5,112 nucleotides of DNA from an uncultured Actinomycetes bacterium (GTDB taxonomy: Bacteria > Actinomycetota > Thermoleophilia > Solirubrobacterales > 70-9), in assembly GCA_946479725.1 (NCBI GenBank), contig CAMLHB010000177.1, forward strand, positions 1 to 5,112, in the 5' to 3' direction. The notes under the pieces were generated by a model. It saw only the letters and a program-made list of their open reading frames with translations, did no database searches and had not been told where the DNA came from. Shown in pieces: positions 4,542 to 5,112 of this stretch; within the stretch, counting starts at the first letter, position 1; each line of letters begins with the position of its first letter. Both the position numbers and the translations under genes were made by a program.

Positions 4542-5112
4542 CTAGTCGAGGTCTAGTGCCGCCAGGCGTGGGGAGGCTCCCGACACGCGAGTTTCCAGCC
4601 CATTTGCTATCCGCGCCCCCGCCCGCGGGTCGCGAAAACTCTCGGTTCCGACCGCCACCAGGTCCGCCCCGGCGGAGAGAAATTCGGCTGCGTCGGCGCT
4701 GCTGGAGATCCCCCCCATCCCGACCACCGGGACCTCCACCGCGGCCCGTACCGCGCGCAGCTGCTGCAGGGCGATCGGCTTCACCGCCGGTCCGGAAAGG
4801 CCGCCGTGTCCGGCGGCCAGCGCCGGCTCCTGGGTGAGCGGGTCGATCGCGCTCGCCTTCAGGGTGTTGATCAGGGAGACGGCATCCGCCCCGCCCTCTT
4901 CTGCTGCGACTGCCACCGCCTCAGGGTTGGCGACGTTGGGGGTCAACTTGACGATCAGCGGCTTCTCGGTCAGCGGATCGTTGCCCTCGCCCGCCTGATA
5001 GGCGGTGGTGCCGGCATAGGCGGCGATCACCGGATCGATCGCCGGCTGGCGCGCGTAAGGCCCGGTGGTGCCGTAGCACGAGCCGAGGAGGTTCGGCGCG
5101 AGCACCGCCCAC
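4542..5112 (-). CDS. pyrD: Dihydroorotate dehydrogenase (class 1) C-terminal half, partial; upstream part of the frame not PyrD-like
   Basis: PyrD oxidises dihydroorotate to orotate in pyrimidine synthesis. From about 4970 down to the TAG at 4544-4542 the frame is a clear class 1 PyrD barrel C-half: KPLIVKLTPNV (about 4961-4929), GGADAVSLINTL, GGLSGPAVKPIAL, then VPVVGMGGISSSADAAEFL and GADLVAVGTESF. The last two carry the Gly-rich FMN-phosphate-binding loops. Upstream, where PyrD should show an N-x-S-C-P-N segment and the active-site loop, the same open frame instead reads like a CoA-transferase (see the separate entry), and it runs off the right edge with no certain start. The PyrD N-terminal half is therefore absent from the window. 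As drawn, the product would lack half the barrel and probably not be an active PyrD. This may be a real rearrangement or an assembly join. It lies directly upstream of mihF with no pyrF between them. Confidence 0.85.
   Translation of the reverse strand, partial: WAVLAPNLLGSCYGTTGPYARQPAIDPVIAAYAGTTAYQAGEGNDPLTEKPLIVKLTPNVANPEAVAVAAEEGGADAVSLINTLKASAIDPLTQEPALAAGHGGLSGPAVKPIALQQLRAVRAAVEVPVVGMGGISSSADAAEFLSAGADLVAVGTESFRDPRAGARIANGLETRVSGASPRLAALDLD
4983..5112 (-). other. CaiB/BaiF (class III CoA-transferase)-like segment in frame with PyrD
   Basis: The minus-strand translation contains SCYGTTGPYARQPAIDPVIA, then AYAGTTAYQAGEGNDPL. It resembles the CaiB/BaiF family pattern YGxTGPYAxxPxxDPxxxAxxG followed by a Gly-rich QxGEGxP stretch. 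No comparable sequence is expected at this place in PyrD. It is open to the window edge and contains no sure start; the GTG at 5105 has no family support. The catalytic Asp of CaiB-type transferases lies further C-terminal and is not included. The join to PyrD falls near 4967-4985, around the residues NDPLTEKPL, and keeps the reading frame. The assignment rests on motif memory over about 43 residues, so it is moderate. Confidence 0.5.

Noticed and set aside
4538..4552. ACCTC/GAGGT hairpin over the PyrD stop codon as a terminator
   Set aside because: The stem is only 5 bp and no T-run follows directly; too weak to call.
1..5112. Novel defence, mobile or biosynthetic system
   Set aside because: All convincing coding capacity is housekeeping; no transposase, integrase, repeat array, toxin-antitoxin pair or atypical base composition was seen.

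Overview
The window is about 5.1 kb of very G+C-rich DNA, and every convincing gene is on the minus strand. It looks like an actinomycetotal chromosome. The strongest reason is a gene for the actinobacterial-type integration host factor (mIHF) directly upstream of gmk, rpoZ and coaBC, an order typical of Actinomycetota. I would guess a deep-branching class such as Thermoleophilia (Solirubrobacterales-like), but that is inference from general sequence character, not a demonstrated assignment.

In transcription order (right to left), block 1 (5112-4542) is a partial ORF. Its C-terminal part is clearly the second half of class 1 dihydroorotate dehydrogenase (PyrD, pyrimidine synthesis). The reading frame further upstream does not look like PyrD; it resembles a class III (CaiB/BaiF) CoA-transferase. 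Block 2 (4464-1997) is mihF, gmk, rpoZ, coaBC: nucleoid protein, GMP kinase, RNA polymerase omega and coenzyme A synthesis. It has a good candidate promoter that would give an almost leaderless mihF mRNA. gmk and rpoZ overlap by 4 nt. A G+C hairpin separates rpoZ from coaBC. Block 3 (1899-1) is rimP, nusA, infB (5' end only), the conserved ribosome-maturation / transcription-elongation / translation-initiation operon, with 4-nt (GTGA) and 1-nt (TAGTG) overlaps.

Between blocks 2 and 3, a 97-nt gap (1900-1996) holds a canonical intrinsic terminator that ends only 26 nt before the rimP start codon. It also holds a TATACT box upstream of that terminator and a weaker hairpin/T-run at the end of coaBC. 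The terminator may end the coaBC transcript, act as an attenuator in the rimP-nusA-infB leader, or both.

I see no mobile element, CRISPR, phage gene or novel defence system: these are housekeeping genes. The points worth a second look are the CaiB-like/PyrD junction, an 87-residue RimP lacking its C-terminal domain, a NusA with an appended Cys/His cluster and an acidic tail, and the regulatory architecture upstream of mihF and rimP. There is no gene-free stretch above 300 bases; the longest gap is the 97-nt one described above.
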